Shown piece by piece: positions 42,676 through 52,160 of a stretch of DNA of 52,160 nucleotides. The stretch is taken from positions 1 to 52,160 of the forward strand of contig DASTNK010000144.1 of the NCBI GenBank assembly GCA_035720945.1, given 5' to 3'. Numbering within the stretch: position 1 is the stretch's first letter; every line of letters begins with the position of its first letter. The position numbers were made by a program, and so were the translations under genes. The stretch comes from SCQX01 sp035720945 (GTDB lineage: Bacteria; Pseudomonadota; Gammaproteobacteria; Burkholderiales; Burkholderiaceae_B). The notes beneath the pieces are model-generated. The model saw only the letters and a list, made by a program, of their open reading frames with translations. It was not told the DNA's origin and ran no database searches.

Positions 42676-43641
42676 ATGAACAGAAAACAGGTGCTGGTCT
42701 TCAAGGCGCTGCCCGCCGATCAACTGGCGCGGCTGCGACACGAGTGCGACGTGGTCGTGGGCGACCCGCGCGTACCGCAACAGAAGGCGGCGTTTCAACA
42801 AGCCTTGTCCACCGTCGATGGCATGATCGGCGCGAGCCACCGGTTCGATGACGCACTACTCGACGCGGCACCGAACCTCAAGGTGATATCCAGTGTGTCG
42901 GTGGGTGTCGACAACTATCCGCTGGCGTCGCTCAAGTCGCGTGGGATCATGTTGTGCCACACCCCCGGGGTGTTGACCGAAACCGTGGCCGATCTGTATT
43001 TTTCCATGATTCTCGCAACCAGTCGCCGTATCGTCGAACTGGCGAACCTTGTGCGCGAAGGACGTTGGACGGGCAGTATCCAACCGGATATGTTCGGCTG
43101 GGACGTGCACGGCAAGACGCTGGGCATCCTGGGATATGGCCGCATCGGTCAGGCCATCGCGCGCCGCGCCGCGCGTGGCTTTGACATGCAGGTGCTGTAT
43201 CACACGCGCACGCAGCCGTCCGCAGGCGATGCCGACAACCGCATCATGCCCGCGTCGTTCAAGGAGGTTCTGTCCGAATCGGATTTTGTGGTGGTGGTCC
43301 TGCCCCTCACCGGGCAGACGCTGGGCCTGATCGGTTCCGCTGAGTTCGCCATGATGAAGCCAGGCGCGATTTTCATCAATGGCGCGCGCGGCGCCATCGT
43401 TCAGGAAACCGCGCTGCTCGACGCACTGAACCGTGGCACCTTGCGTGCCGCGGGTCTGGATGTTTTCATGACGGAACCCTTGCCTGCGGATTCTCCGTTG
43501 CGCACGCATCCCAAGGTGGTTCCGCTCCCGCACGCGGGCTCGGCCACGCATGAAACCCGCCACGCCATGGCGGAAATGGCCACCACGAACCTTCTGCTGG
43601 CCCTCAAGGGGCGTCCACCGCTGGCGGTGTTCGACGCGTAG
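42676..43641 (+). CDS. kguD: 2-keto-6-phosphogluconate reductase (KguD-like, GhrB family)
   Basis: A 321-aa D-isomer-specific 2-hydroxyacid dehydrogenase. It has GYGRIG (153-158), Arg238 (NGARGAIV), Glu267 (DVFMTEP) and His286 (LPHAGSATHETR), the catalytic set. It resembles E. coli GhrB throughout. In this operon it should reduce 2-keto-6-phosphogluconate to 6-phosphogluconate, the substrate of Edd. ATG at 42676 comes 1 bp after the kguK stop; the longer frame from 42622 is internal to kguK. Confidence 0.85.
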   Translation: MNRKQVLVFKALPADQLARLRHECDVVVGDPRVPQQKAAFQQALSTVDGMIGASHRFDDALLDAAPNLKVISSVSVGVDNYPLASLKSRGIMLCHTPGVLTETVADLYFSMILATSRRIVELANLVREGRWTGSIQPDMFGWDVHGKTLGILGYGRIGQAIARRAARGFDMQVLYHTRTQPSAGDADNRIMPASFKEVLSESDFVVVVLPLTGQTLGLIGSAEFAMMKPGAIFINGARGAIVQETALLDALNRGTLRAAGLDVFMTEPLPADSPLRTHPKVVPLPHAGSATHETRHAMAEMATTNLLLALKGRPPLAVFDA

Positions 43642-43707
43642 CGGTGTTGGTTGCTCATGGCTCCATGGATGGGTTTGTGAGCTTTGGCGCTGTTGGTATT
43701 TTAAGGC

Positions 43708-43770
43708 GCTGCCCCTCGGTGGATCCGTCGCACGCCTTACACCGGCCCCTCCCCAAACCCGAGGGGCAGC
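43708..43770. repeat. 12-bp inverted repeat between kguD and eda
   Basis: GCTGCCCCTCGG (43708-43719) and its perfect reverse complement CCGAGGGGCAGC (43759-43770) are 39 nt apart, between the convergent kguD and eda genes. It may end transcription from both sides or be a dispersed REP-like element; no T-run follows. Confidence 0.6.
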
Positions 43771-43811
43771 TTGTGGAGGTGGTATGTGAAAACAGATGAA
43801 GGCGATTCGAC

Positions 43812-44444
43812 TCAGGCGTGTGAACCAGTCAGGGCGCAGGCTTCCTTGGCCAGTTGCGTGATGGCATCCCACTGTTTGTTGGTGACCACGGAGTCCGGGG
43901 TCAGCCACGAACCGCCCACGCACTGCACATTGGGAAGCGCCAGATAGCTTCGAGCGTTGCGTGGATTGATGCCCCCCGTGGGGCAGAACACCACGTCGGG
44001 CATGGGGCCGTAGATGGACTTCAGCAGCGCCACGCCTCCCACCGCTTCGGCGGGGAACAGTTTTTGCACCATGTAGCCCTGATCCGCGGCGAACATGGAT
44101 TCCGATGGTGTGGCGATTCCCGGCAAGAACGGAATGCCTGATGCACGCGCCGCGGCGGACAGTTCACGAGTCAACCCCGGGCTGACTGCGAATCGGGCCC
44201 CGGCGTCGGAGGCGGCCTCTAGTTGTGCGGCGGTGCGCACGGTGCCGACGCCGACAATGGCATCGGGAACTTCCTGGCTGATGAGCCGGATGGCATCGAT
44301 CGCGACGCAGGAGCGCAAGGTGATTTCAAGGCAGCGAACACCGCCCGCGACCAAGGCCTTGGCCAGATCGACGGCCAGGTCGACGTCCTTGATGACGATG
44401 ACGGGGATTACCGGGCTTTGCTGAAGGAGTTCGAGTGCGTTCAT
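43812..44444 (-). CDS. eda: 2-keto-3-deoxy-6-phosphogluconate aldolase
   Basis: A 210-aa class I aldolase splitting KDPG into pyruvate and glyceraldehyde 3-phosphate, the last Entner-Doudoroff step. It has PVIPVIVIKD (11-20), LEITLR (Glu40, Arg44), VGVGTV, the Schiff-base Lys128 in QKLFPAEAVGG, and FCPTGGI. ATG at 44444 gives the usual length; an upstream ATG at 44498 would add 18 residues. It lies 85 bp after edd on the same strand, so it is probably co-transcribed. Confidence 0.95.
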   Translation of the reverse strand: MNALELLQQSPVIPVIVIKDVDLAVDLAKALVAGGVRCLEITLRSCVAIDAIRLISQEVPDAIVGVGTVRTAAQLEAASDAGARFAVSPGLTRELSAAARASGIPFLPGIATPSESMFAADQGYMVQKLFPAEAVGGVALLKSIYGPMPDVVFCPTGGINPRNARSYLALPNVQCVGGSWLTPDSVVTNKQWDAITQLAKEACALTGSHA

Positions 44445-44529
44445 GACGGGAAGTGGCTGTTCTTGGATGTTGGTGTTTGATTCATTTTGGCGCTGCATGT
44501 GGCGTGGGTCACGGAGAGTTGCACTTTGT

Positions 44530-46377
<1,848 letters not shown>

Positions 46378-46410
46378 GGAATTTCTCGGAAGGATGCGTA
46401 CGAGATAAAA

Positions 46411-46425
46411 TGTAGTTTTACTACA
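46411..46425. promoter_or_regulatory. HexR-type operator proximal to edd
   Basis: TGTAGTTTTACTACA, a perfect palindrome around a central T (6-bp arms, TTT centre), 34 bp upstream of the edd start. It sits just downstream of the candidate edd -10 box, where a repressor would block initiation. Confidence 0.82.
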
Positions 46426-46426
46426 T

Positions 46427-46453
46427 ATTTTAGATAAAAAGAACCCCTGGCAA
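46427..46453 (-). promoter_or_regulatory. Candidate edd promoter
   Basis: On the minus strand, TTGCCA (46448-46453) and TAAAAT (46427-46432) are spaced by 15 nt. The spacing is short but the region is AT-rich and the HexR site follows directly. Confidence 0.45.
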
Positions 46454-46573
46454 AGAAAATTATTGATTTTTTTGTAAATGGAGTAAGAGTTTTACCGAGA
46501 GAACTAGGAGTTTTATTGAACCGCGCTATGCCGGCTTTTATTCATGTGACAGGAAGGTCGATTTTCACAAATT

Positions 46574-46588
46574 TGTAATTTTGCTACA
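46574..46588. promoter_or_regulatory. HexR-type operator distal to edd
   Basis: TGTAATTTTGCTACA, with matching flanks giving TTTGTAATTTTGCTACAAA. It lies 163 bp from the proximal site, in the same edd upstream region and past the end of the DUF423 gene; looping between the two sites is possible. Confidence 0.75.
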
Positions 46589-46656
46589 AATATGGAATGT
46601 GACAACTTATCTTTTATTTGTGGCTTGTGATGTGCGACTGGGGTCCGGGAGGCGGG

Positions 46657-47031
46657 TCAGGCGTGTCGATAGGCGGCAATCGCCACCATGGCCCAGGCGA
46701 TGATGAAACCCAGCCCGCCCAGGGGCGTGATGGCACCGAGCCACCGTGTGCCCGTCAGGGCCAGCAGGTACAGGCTGCCGCTGAACAGCACGATGCCGAT
46801 GAGCATGACGATGCTGGCGCTTGAGAGCAGCGGGGATCCGAAGCGTGATCCCAGGACGGCGATGGCCAGCAGACCCAGGCCGTGAAACATCTGGTAGGTC
46901 ACGGCTGTATGCCACACGGCCAGCATGTCGGGGCTGAGTACACGCTTGAGCCCGTGCGCACCAAACGCACCGGCGCCAACGCCCACGAGTAGCACAAGAG
47001 CGGCAACGATTATCAGATGGCGGTCGGTCAT
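46657..47031 (-). CDS. DUF423 membrane protein (YgdD-like)
   Basis: A 124-aa inner-membrane protein with four predicted TM segments. It has the family blocks GVGAGAFGAHGLK, WHTAVTYQMFHGLGLLA and the C-terminal TPLGGLGFIIAWAMVA. No function is established. ATG at 47031 opens the conserved domain; upstream codons in frame are not conserved. It is divergent from corA and reads toward the edd control region. Confidence 0.88.
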   Translation of the reverse strand: MTDRHLIIVAALVLLVGVGAGAFGAHGLKRVLSPDMLAVWHTAVTYQMFHGLGLLAIAVLGSRFGSPLLSSASIVMLIGIVLFSGSLYLLALTGTRWLGAITPLGGLGFIIAWAMVAIAAYRHA

Positions 47032-47189
47032 GGGGGCGTCCGTATGGGTTGGCCCCGCCGGCCAATGGCGGAGCAAGGGGGGCTGTGCCAAGGAGAGCGT
47101 TTTCCCTGGCGTCGCGCAGCCAGATCGTCCATCCCCGGTTTCCGGGGCCGATGCTATCATGAATTTCCCTCATTTAGCGAGCGTCCCCA

Positions 47190-48194
47190 ATGGCAGAGTT
47201 TGAGCAGCCTTCAGCGGTACCGGAAAAGGCCGTGATCGCGTCCGTGCTTTATCGCACTGGCCAACCACCGGTCGATGTGCCACTGGAGCAAGTGCACAGG
47301 CCGTCTGATGAACCGAGGCAGCTATTGTGGGTGGGGCTCAGGGAACCCGAACTCGAAACACTTCGCCTGATGGGCGAGCGGTTGGGGCTGGGCGCGCGGG
47401 CCATAGAAGAAATCACCGAACGTCATGTGCGTCCGAAGATTCTCGAATTCGAACACATGACGCTGGTGGTGGCGGTCACCATAGAGGTCGAGAACCTGCG
47501 CCCAGTGTTTGGCGAAACCCAATTGCTGATCGGTCGCAATTTCCTGATAACGGTGCGGCGCGGGGCGGTGGCCGCGCACAACAGCCTGCGCCAGTACCTG
47601 GAAGGCGTGCCGGAATTGCTCGGCCGGGGCAGCGACTACGTGGCGTCCATGCTGCTCGACCTGCTGGCCGATCGCTACTTGGCCGCGCTTACCAAGTTCG
47701 AAGCCACGGTGGAGGCGATCGAGCAGCAGTTCATGTTGCGGGGATTCGGCGATGTGGATGTGCGCAAGCTGTATCGCCTGCGCCGGGACCTGCTGCGCAT
47801 GCACACGGCCATTTTTCCCATGACAGAGATCTGTCGACGCCTTGCGCGCGTCGACACGGGGCACATCGATGCCAATTGTCGTGGCTATTTCGGCGAGGTG
47901 GCCGATCGTGTGCAACGCATTGACGAACTCATCAACAGTCTGCGCGAGGCCCTGGCGTTCGCCTTCGAGGCGGGCAGCATGCTGGGGCAGTCCCAGCAAA
48001 CCGACATCACCAAGAAGCTTGCCGCGTGGGCGGCCATCCTGGCCGTTCCCACGGCTGTCGCGGGTATCTACGGCATGAATTTCGTATCCATGCCGGAACT
48101 TAAATGGCATTACGGTTATCCGTTGATGATGGGGTGTACGGCGGTGGCCTGCGCCATACTGTATTGGCGATTCCGAAAGGCGCGCTGGCTGTAG
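47190..48194 (+). CDS. corA: CorA-family magnesium/divalent cation transporter
   Basis: A 334-aa protein with a large cytoplasmic N-terminal region, long helices (about 150-270), and two C-terminal TM helices with the selectivity motif GMN at 295-297 in GIYGMNFVSMPEL. CorA forms a pentamer that imports Mg2+ (also Co2+, Ni2+). It ends 19 bp before aidB on the same strand, so the two may be co-transcribed. Confidence 0.93.
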   Translation: MAEFEQPSAVPEKAVIASVLYRTGQPPVDVPLEQVHRPSDEPRQLLWVGLREPELETLRLMGERLGLGARAIEEITERHVRPKILEFEHMTLVVAVTIEVENLRPVFGETQLLIGRNFLITVRRGAVAAHNSLRQYLEGVPELLGRGSDYVASMLLDLLADRYLAALTKFEATVEAIEQQFMLRGFGDVDVRKLYRLRRDLLRMHTAIFPMTEICRRLARVDTGHIDANCRGYFGEVADRVQRIDELINSLREALAFAFEAGSMLGQSQQTDITKKLAAWAAILAVPTAVAGIYGMNFVSMPELKWHYGYPLMMGCTAVACAILYWRFRKARWL

Positions 48195-48213
48195 GCGGAA
48201 TGGAGGTGCTGGG

Positions 48214-49869
48214 ATGGAATGGTCAACGCATCAGGTCACCAATCAAGTACCCGATCTGGTCGGCTACAACCTGTTCGACGCCGATGTCGCCCTGAACGAC
48301 GCGGTGCGGCGCGAAGGAGCTGCCGCTTTCGAACAAAACCTGCGGGATTATGGCTCCCGGTTGGGAGGCGTTGAGGTCGCCGAGTTGGCTCTTCGCGCGA
48401 ACCAGGATCGTCCTAAGCTCGAAACATTTGACCGATTGGGGCATCGGATCGATCAGGTGCGCTTCGACCCCGCCTGGCATCAGCTCATGGGCATGGCGTT
48501 CGAGCAAGGCATGCACGTGGGTGTGGTGACTGGCTCAGAGGGTTTCCAGGCCGGCTGGCCCGCGGCCCGCGCCGCTTTGTACTTGCTGCATGGGCAGATT
48601 GAAGCGGGCACCTTGTGCCCCCTCACCATGACGGCGGCGGCCGCGCCCGCGTTGCGCGACGAACCCTGGTTCCATGATCTCGCGCCACATCTGTACTCCC
48701 GGCGGTACGACCCCCGCGACATGCCTGTGCCGGAAAAGGCGGGGGTGACGATAGGGATGGGCATGACCGAAAAGCAGGGCGGGTCGGATCTGCGCGCCAA
48801 TGCCACGCAGGCTTTTCCGCTGGAACAGGGGGCGGAACGCGGGGCGGCGTTCCGCCTGGTTGGTCACAAGTGGTTTTTTTCCTCGCCCACGTCCGATGCC
48901 CATCTGGTTCTGGCGCACTGCGGCGGTGCTTTGTCGTGTTTCTTCGTGCCCCGTTGGACACCTGACGGTACCCGCAACGCGGTGCGCATCCAGCGGCTGA
49001 AAAACAAGATGGGCAACGCGTCCAATGCCAGTGCCGAAGTCGAGTTCCAGGATGCGTTCGGCATCCTGGTTGGCGATCCCGGCCGTGGTATTCCCATTCT
49101 GGCTGAAATGGCCACCCGCACCCGGCTGGATTGCGTGCTGGGCAGCACTGCTCTGTTGCGCCAGGCACTGGTGCAGGCCCTGCATCATGCGCGAACCCGA
49201 CAGGCTTTCGGCAGGAAGCTGGCCGACCACGGCCTCATGCGCCAGGTGCTGGCTGACCTGGCGTTGGAAAGCGAGGCGGCCACGGTGTTGGCCATGCGTC
49301 TTGCCGGGGCGCTCGAAAAAAGAGGCTCCTCTGCCGAGGAACGTGTCTGGGTGCGCATCCTGACGCCGGCGGCGAAGTTCTGGATCTGCAAACGCGCCAT
49401 CCAGGCGGTGGCCGAATGCATGGAGGTCTGGGGCGGGAACGGCTACATCGAAGACGGCCCCATGCCTCGCCTTTACCGTGAAACACCGGTCAACTCCATT
49501 TGGGAGGGCTCGGGCAACGTCATGTGTCTGGATGTGTTGCGCGCCTTGAATCATGATGCGGACGCCGGCCGCGCTTTTGCCGATACGCTGGTTCGCGATG
49601 CCAGCGTCGATCGGCCTCTGCGCGCCCGGGCGGAGCGCCTGGTGAAACGCCTGCGCACGCCCGGCGCCAATCCGCAGCCCTGGGCGCGTCACATCTCGCG
49701 TGAAATCGTGCTGCTGTCGCAGGCGGTGTTGCTGCGCAAGCACGCTCCCGCGCCGGTGGCCGATGCTTTCATGCAGACAAGAATCCACTCGGAGGCTGAC
49801 GGCGTTTTCGGCAGCGGCATGCCGGTGGGTGCTGCCGAAACCCTTTTGGCCCGGTCCTGGCCGGTGTAG
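48214..49869 (+). CDS. aidB: AidB-like acyl-CoA dehydrogenase (alkylation response)
   Basis: A 551-aa flavoprotein matching E. coli AidB (541 aa) along its length: NLFDADVALNDAVRREGA near the N-terminus, GMGMTEKQGGSDLRAN, SPTSDAHLVLAHCGG, NKMGNASNASAEVEFQDA and VNSIWEGSGNVMCLDVLRAL. In E. coli AidB is induced by alkylating agents, binds DNA and has weak isovaleryl-CoA dehydrogenase activity. The gene is followed without any gap by a nuclease gene. No Ada-type operator is identifiable by eye. Confidence 0.94.
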   Translation: MEWSTHQVTNQVPDLVGYNLFDADVALNDAVRREGAAAFEQNLRDYGSRLGGVEVAELALRANQDRPKLETFDRLGHRIDQVRFDPAWHQLMGMAFEQGMHVGVVTGSEGFQAGWPAARAALYLLHGQIEAGTLCPLTMTAAAAPALRDEPWFHDLAPHLYSRRYDPRDMPVPEKAGVTIGMGMTEKQGGSDLRANATQAFPLEQGAERGAAFRLVGHKWFFSSPTSDAHLVLAHCGGALSCFFVPRWTPDGTRNAVRIQRLKNKMGNASNASAEVEFQDAFGILVGDPGRGIPILAEMATRTRLDCVLGSTALLRQALVQALHHARTRQAFGRKLADHGLMRQVLADLALESEAATVLAMRLAGALEKRGSSAEERVWVRILTPAAKFWICKRAIQAVAECMEVWGGNGYIEDGPMPRLYRETPVNSIWEGSGNVMCLDVLRALNHDADAGRAFADTLVRDASVDRPLRARAERLVKRLRTPGANPQPWARHISREIVLLSQAVLLRKHAPAPVADAFMQTRIHSEADGVFGSGMPVGAAETLLARSWPV

Positions 49870-50505
49870 ATGAATCGCTTCCTGAATCCTCTCGTTCGCC
49901 AACTGTCCCGTGCGGGCGCATTGCATCGGCGACCCGCCGCCTGGGCGGTGCTGGCTGGAGTGCTCGTCGTGGCCGTGGGGGTGGCGTCAAAGGCTGGTTT
50001 CGTGGTCTCCGGGCAACGCGAGGCCGGAGCATCCGACAAGGTTGCGTACACCCTCGCGGGGCGGGTGGTGCACGTGGCGGATGGCGATACGTTCACATTG
50101 CTGGTTGATGGCCGCCGTGAACGCATACGCATGGCCAGCATCGATGCCCCTGAAACCAGGAAGAATCGCGAGCGTCCCGGCCAGCCTATGGCGCAGGCGG
50201 CGAAACAGGCATTGGCCGGCTTGGTCGCGGGCAAGACCCTTGCGCTTTCGTGCTTCGAGCATGATCGGTACGGACGCAATGTGTGCGACGTGCCGCTGCC
50301 TGACGGCTCCACCGCCAACCGTGAGCTCGTGGCGGAGGGGCTTGCCTGGGCCAACGGCGAAGGACAAGGCCGGTACATGCGCGACCGGCGCCTTCCAGGA
50401 TTGGAAGCGGCCGCGCGCGAGGCGCGCAAAGGTATCTGGAGCGAACCGTCGCCCGTGCCGCCCTGGGTATGGCGTTACCAGTGCTGGAAACATGGGCAGT
50501 GTTGA
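49870..50505 (+). CDS. Membrane-anchored staphylococcal-nuclease-like protein
   Basis: A 211-aa protein with a hydrophobic N-terminal anchor or signal (about 22-45) and an SNase-like domain (about 60-200). Catalytic residues of SNase are all in place: Asp71 (DGDT), Arg87, Asp92 and Glu95 (RMASIDAPETR) and Arg136 (HDRYGRNV). This suggests a Ca2+-dependent nuclease acting in or at the periplasm. Its ATG follows the aidB stop immediately (TAGATG), so translation is probably coupled. Confidence 0.85.
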   Translation: MNRFLNPLVRQLSRAGALHRRPAAWAVLAGVLVVAVGVASKAGFVVSGQREAGASDKVAYTLAGRVVHVADGDTFTLLVDGRRERIRMASIDAPETRKNRERPGQPMAQAAKQALAGLVAGKTLALSCFEHDRYGRNVCDVPLPDGSTANRELVAEGLAWANGEGQGRYMRDRRLPGLEAAAREARKGIWSEPSPVPPWVWRYQCWKHGQC

Positions 50506-50590
50506 TGTGTGGTTTCGCGATGACAATGGCTATTGCCACGTCTTGCGGCGTCCCTATTGATTTTTTTTCATTTGGCCCCATCATGAGGGT

Positions 50591-51064
50591 ATGTCACTGA
50601 AAGTATTCGACCTCCAATGCGATTCCGGCCACGTTTTCGAGGGCTGGTTCGGCTCGGCCGATAGCTACGAATCGCAACGTGAAAATGGGCTGCTGACCTG
50701 TCCGGTCTGCAACAGCCATAACGTTGTGCGCAAACTGTCCGCGTCGCGCGTCAACACCGGCGCCGGCCGGGATCCGGCCGCTGGCGAGAGCCGCCCCGCG
50801 CAAGCCCAGGCAGTTGCCGCCCCGGCGGGGCGGCAACTGGCCCAGCTTCAGGCCGAAATGCTGCGCCAGATTCGTGAAATCGTGCGCGGCGCCGAAAACG
50901 TGGGGCCGCGCTTCGCCGAAGAAGCGCGGCGCATGCACGAGGGCGAGGCCCACGAACGCGCCATTCGTGGCACGGCAACAGAAGAAGAGCGCCAGGAATT
51001 GGCAAGCGAGGGAATCGCGGTCATGCCGGTTCCCGACTTTCTGGATGACGACCGCCTGCAATAA
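50591..51064 (+). CDS. DUF1178 zinc-ribbon-like protein
   Basis: A 157-aa cytosolic protein. It has an N-terminal CxxxH followed by LLTCPVCNSHNVVRKLS (Cys37 and Cys40 with Cys10/His14), a probable zinc ribbon, then a charged helical half (about 80-140). The family is common in proteobacteria and its function is unknown. It lies 85 bp after the nuclease gene and ends before a bidirectional terminator facing efp. Confidence 0.9.
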   Translation: MSLKVFDLQCDSGHVFEGWFGSADSYESQRENGLLTCPVCNSHNVVRKLSASRVNTGAGRDPAAGESRPAQAQAVAAPAGRQLAQLQAEMLRQIREIVRGAENVGPRFAEEARRMHEGEAHERAIRGTATEEERQELASEGIAVMPVPDFLDDDRLQ

Positions 51065-51123
51065 GGCGTGTCCCGCACGGCCCGTGGCGCCGTTCCGCCC
51101 ATGGCGGGCGGCATCGGGGGAAT

Positions 51124-51150
51124 GAAAGGCCCGGCATAGCCGGGCCTTTC
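51124..51150. terminator. Bidirectional terminator between DUF1178 gene and efp
   Basis: Perfect 12-bp stem GAAAGGCCCGGC/GCCGGGCCTTTC (51124-51135 and 51139-51150) with a 3-nt loop, between two convergent genes. Confidence 0.88.
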
Positions 51151-51153
51151 GTC

Positions 51154-51711
51154 TTACATCACGCGGCTGCGGTATTCGCCGGTGCGTGTGTCGATTTCGA
51201 TCTTGTCGCCGATTTCGCAGAACAGCGGGACGTTGATGTCCATGCCGGTGTTCGTCTTGGCGGGCTTGAGCACCTTGCCCGACGTGTCGCCGCGCACCGC
51301 GGGTTCGGTGTAGGTGATTTCGCGCACGACGATGGTGGGCAGGTCGACCGAAATGGCCCGGCCGTCATGGAAGACGACTTCCACCGCCATGCCTTCTTCG
51401 AGGTAGCTCAGGGCGTCGCCCATGCTGTCGGCTTCGACTTCATGCTGGTTGTATTCCGCGTCCATGAAGACGTACATGGGGTCGGCGAAGTACGAATACG
51501 TGCATTCCTTCTTCTCCAGAACCACGATGTCGAATTTTTCATCGGCCTTGACGACGGATTCACTGCCCGACCCGGTCAGCAGGTTCTTGAATTTCAGCTT
51601 CACGACGGCCGCATTGCGCCCGGACTTGTTGTATTCGGCCTTCTGGACGACAAGGGCGTCGCTGCCGACGGTCACCACGTTGCCAACGCGCAGTTCTTGT
51701 GCGGATTTCAT
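51154..51711 (-). CDS. efp: Elongation factor P
   Basis: A 185-aa translation factor that helps ribosomes past polyproline stretches. It has three OB-type domains, with the acceptor loop YNKSGRNAAVV; Arg32 is the residue rhamnosylated by EarP in this type, in contrast to the Lys34 of E. coli. ATG at 51711 (MKSAQELRVGN) fits the family; ATG at 51729 adds six residues. The partner earP is directly upstream on the same strand, 92 bp away. Confidence 0.97.
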   Translation of the reverse strand: MKSAQELRVGNVVTVGSDALVVQKAEYNKSGRNAAVVKLKFKNLLTGSGSESVVKADEKFDIVVLEKKECTYSYFADPMYVFMDAEYNQHEVEADSMGDALSYLEEGMAVEVVFHDGRAISVDLPTIVVREITYTEPAVRGDTSGKVLKPAKTNTGMDINVPLFCEIGDKIEIDTRTGEYRSRVM

Positions 51712-51803
51712 CAATTTGAAGTGCTCCATGCAATGGCTTCGCCAGAAAGGGAGATGCGAAGGGGGCGTGGCGAAAGCGTAATAAAAGTGCAAAACCCGGA
51801 ATT

Positions 51804-52160
51804 TTAGCGCGTTTGCCGGTATTTTGCGCAGAAGGCAAGAAGCGCTTGCGCCAACCCGGAACTTTGGGCCAGAGAGCCGGCCCATCGGCCGCTGGCAGCC
51901 TGCCATCGGGCCCACGTGGCGGGCTGCAACGTCTGTTCCAGGCTGTCGCGGAATGCCGGCGTGTCCCCGGCGTTCCAGGCGCGCAGGCCGGCATCTGCTT
52001 CCGCGGGGTAGCTCGCCAGGCGCAGCCAGGCATCGAGCTTGTCCATGTGGGTGTTTTCGTCCTGCGGGTAGATGTGCCAGATCAGCGGCTTGCCCGCCCA
52101 GATGGCGCGCACGAGCGAATCTTCGCCCCGCACCAGGTTCAGGTCGCTGCTCCACAACAG
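51804..52160 (-). CDS. earP: EF-P arginine rhamnosyltransferase EarP, C-terminal part
   Basis: The last 118 codons of a gene that continues past the right edge. The stretch SDLNLVRGEDSLVRAIWAGK with PLIWHIYPQDENTH is the EarP signature near the active site of this GT-B-fold enzyme. It adds L-rhamnose from dTDP-rhamnose to Arg32 of EF-P. The start lies beyond position 52160. The next gene on the strand is efp, its only known substrate. Confidence 0.92.
   Translation of the reverse strand: MLWSSDLNLVRGEDSLVRAIWAGKPLIWHIYPQDENTHMDKLDAWLRLASYPAEADAGLRAWNAGDTPAFRDSLEQTLQPATWARWQAASGRWAGSLAQSSGLAQALLAFCAKYRQTR

Overview
The window looks like chromosomal DNA of a betaproteobacterium of the order Burkholderiales, most likely family Alcaligenaceae (Bordetella/Achromobacter/Castellaniella-like). 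The reasons are high GC, the runs cysS-alkA-like-accA-tilS-lysC and (TPR protein)-ppi-lpxH, the earP-efp pair with a rhamnosylation-type Arg32 in EF-P, and orphan tctA/tctB genes. The genus cannot be fixed from sequence alone. I see no phage, insertion sequence, CRISPR array or plasmid function. Most of the window is core chromosome with accessory catabolic loci.

Layout. 1-17 kb is housekeeping: the start of a glycosyltransferase, a YhbW-like flavin monooxygenase coupled to a membrane EAL protein, a small MscS channel, trmJ/suhB, a TerC-CBS protein, lpxH, a cyclophilin, a TPR protein, cysS, an AlkA-like glycosylase, accA, tilS and lysC, ending at tRNA-Ser(GCT). 17-28 kb is more mixed: a small unknown protein, a DenD-like dehydrogenase, tctBA without tctC, a hemerythrin, an LldD-like flavoprotein, a phosphoribosyltransferase-HAD fusion, a 2-hydroxyacid dehydrogenase, an Old Yellow Enzyme with an efflux MFS, and tRNA-Arg(ACG). 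28-33 kb holds a GlnHPQ-like amino-acid ABC transporter, a 3-methyladenine glycosylase, a cold-shock gene and an adenine deaminase.

33-46.5 kb is the most interesting part, a sugar-acid locus feeding the Entner-Doudoroff pathway. zwf-pgl-hexR and edd-eda are preceded by three near-identical 15-bp HexR-type palindromes. Between them lie a LacI-type regulator resembling PtxS and a seven-gene operon. Its promoter region carries the perfect palindrome TGAAACCGGTTTCA, the known PtxS operator. The operon has kguE-kguK-kguD-like genes for 2-ketogluconate catabolism, but the expected MFS carrier KguT is replaced by a complete polar-amino-acid-type ABC importer. In its binding protein the Asp that normally holds the alpha-amino group of an amino acid aligns with Ser197, while the carboxylate-binding Arg115 is kept. 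I infer a 2-ketogluconate (or related sugar-acid) ABC importer. The product would pass through KguK and KguD to 6-phosphogluconate, then through Edd and Eda to pyruvate and glyceraldehyde 3-phosphate, all encoded within about 13 kb.

46.6-52.2 kb returns to core genes: a DUF423 protein, corA, aidB abutting a staphylococcal-nuclease-type gene, a DUF1178 protein, efp, and the 3' part of earP. Functions are inferred from family motifs read by eye; no database search was run.
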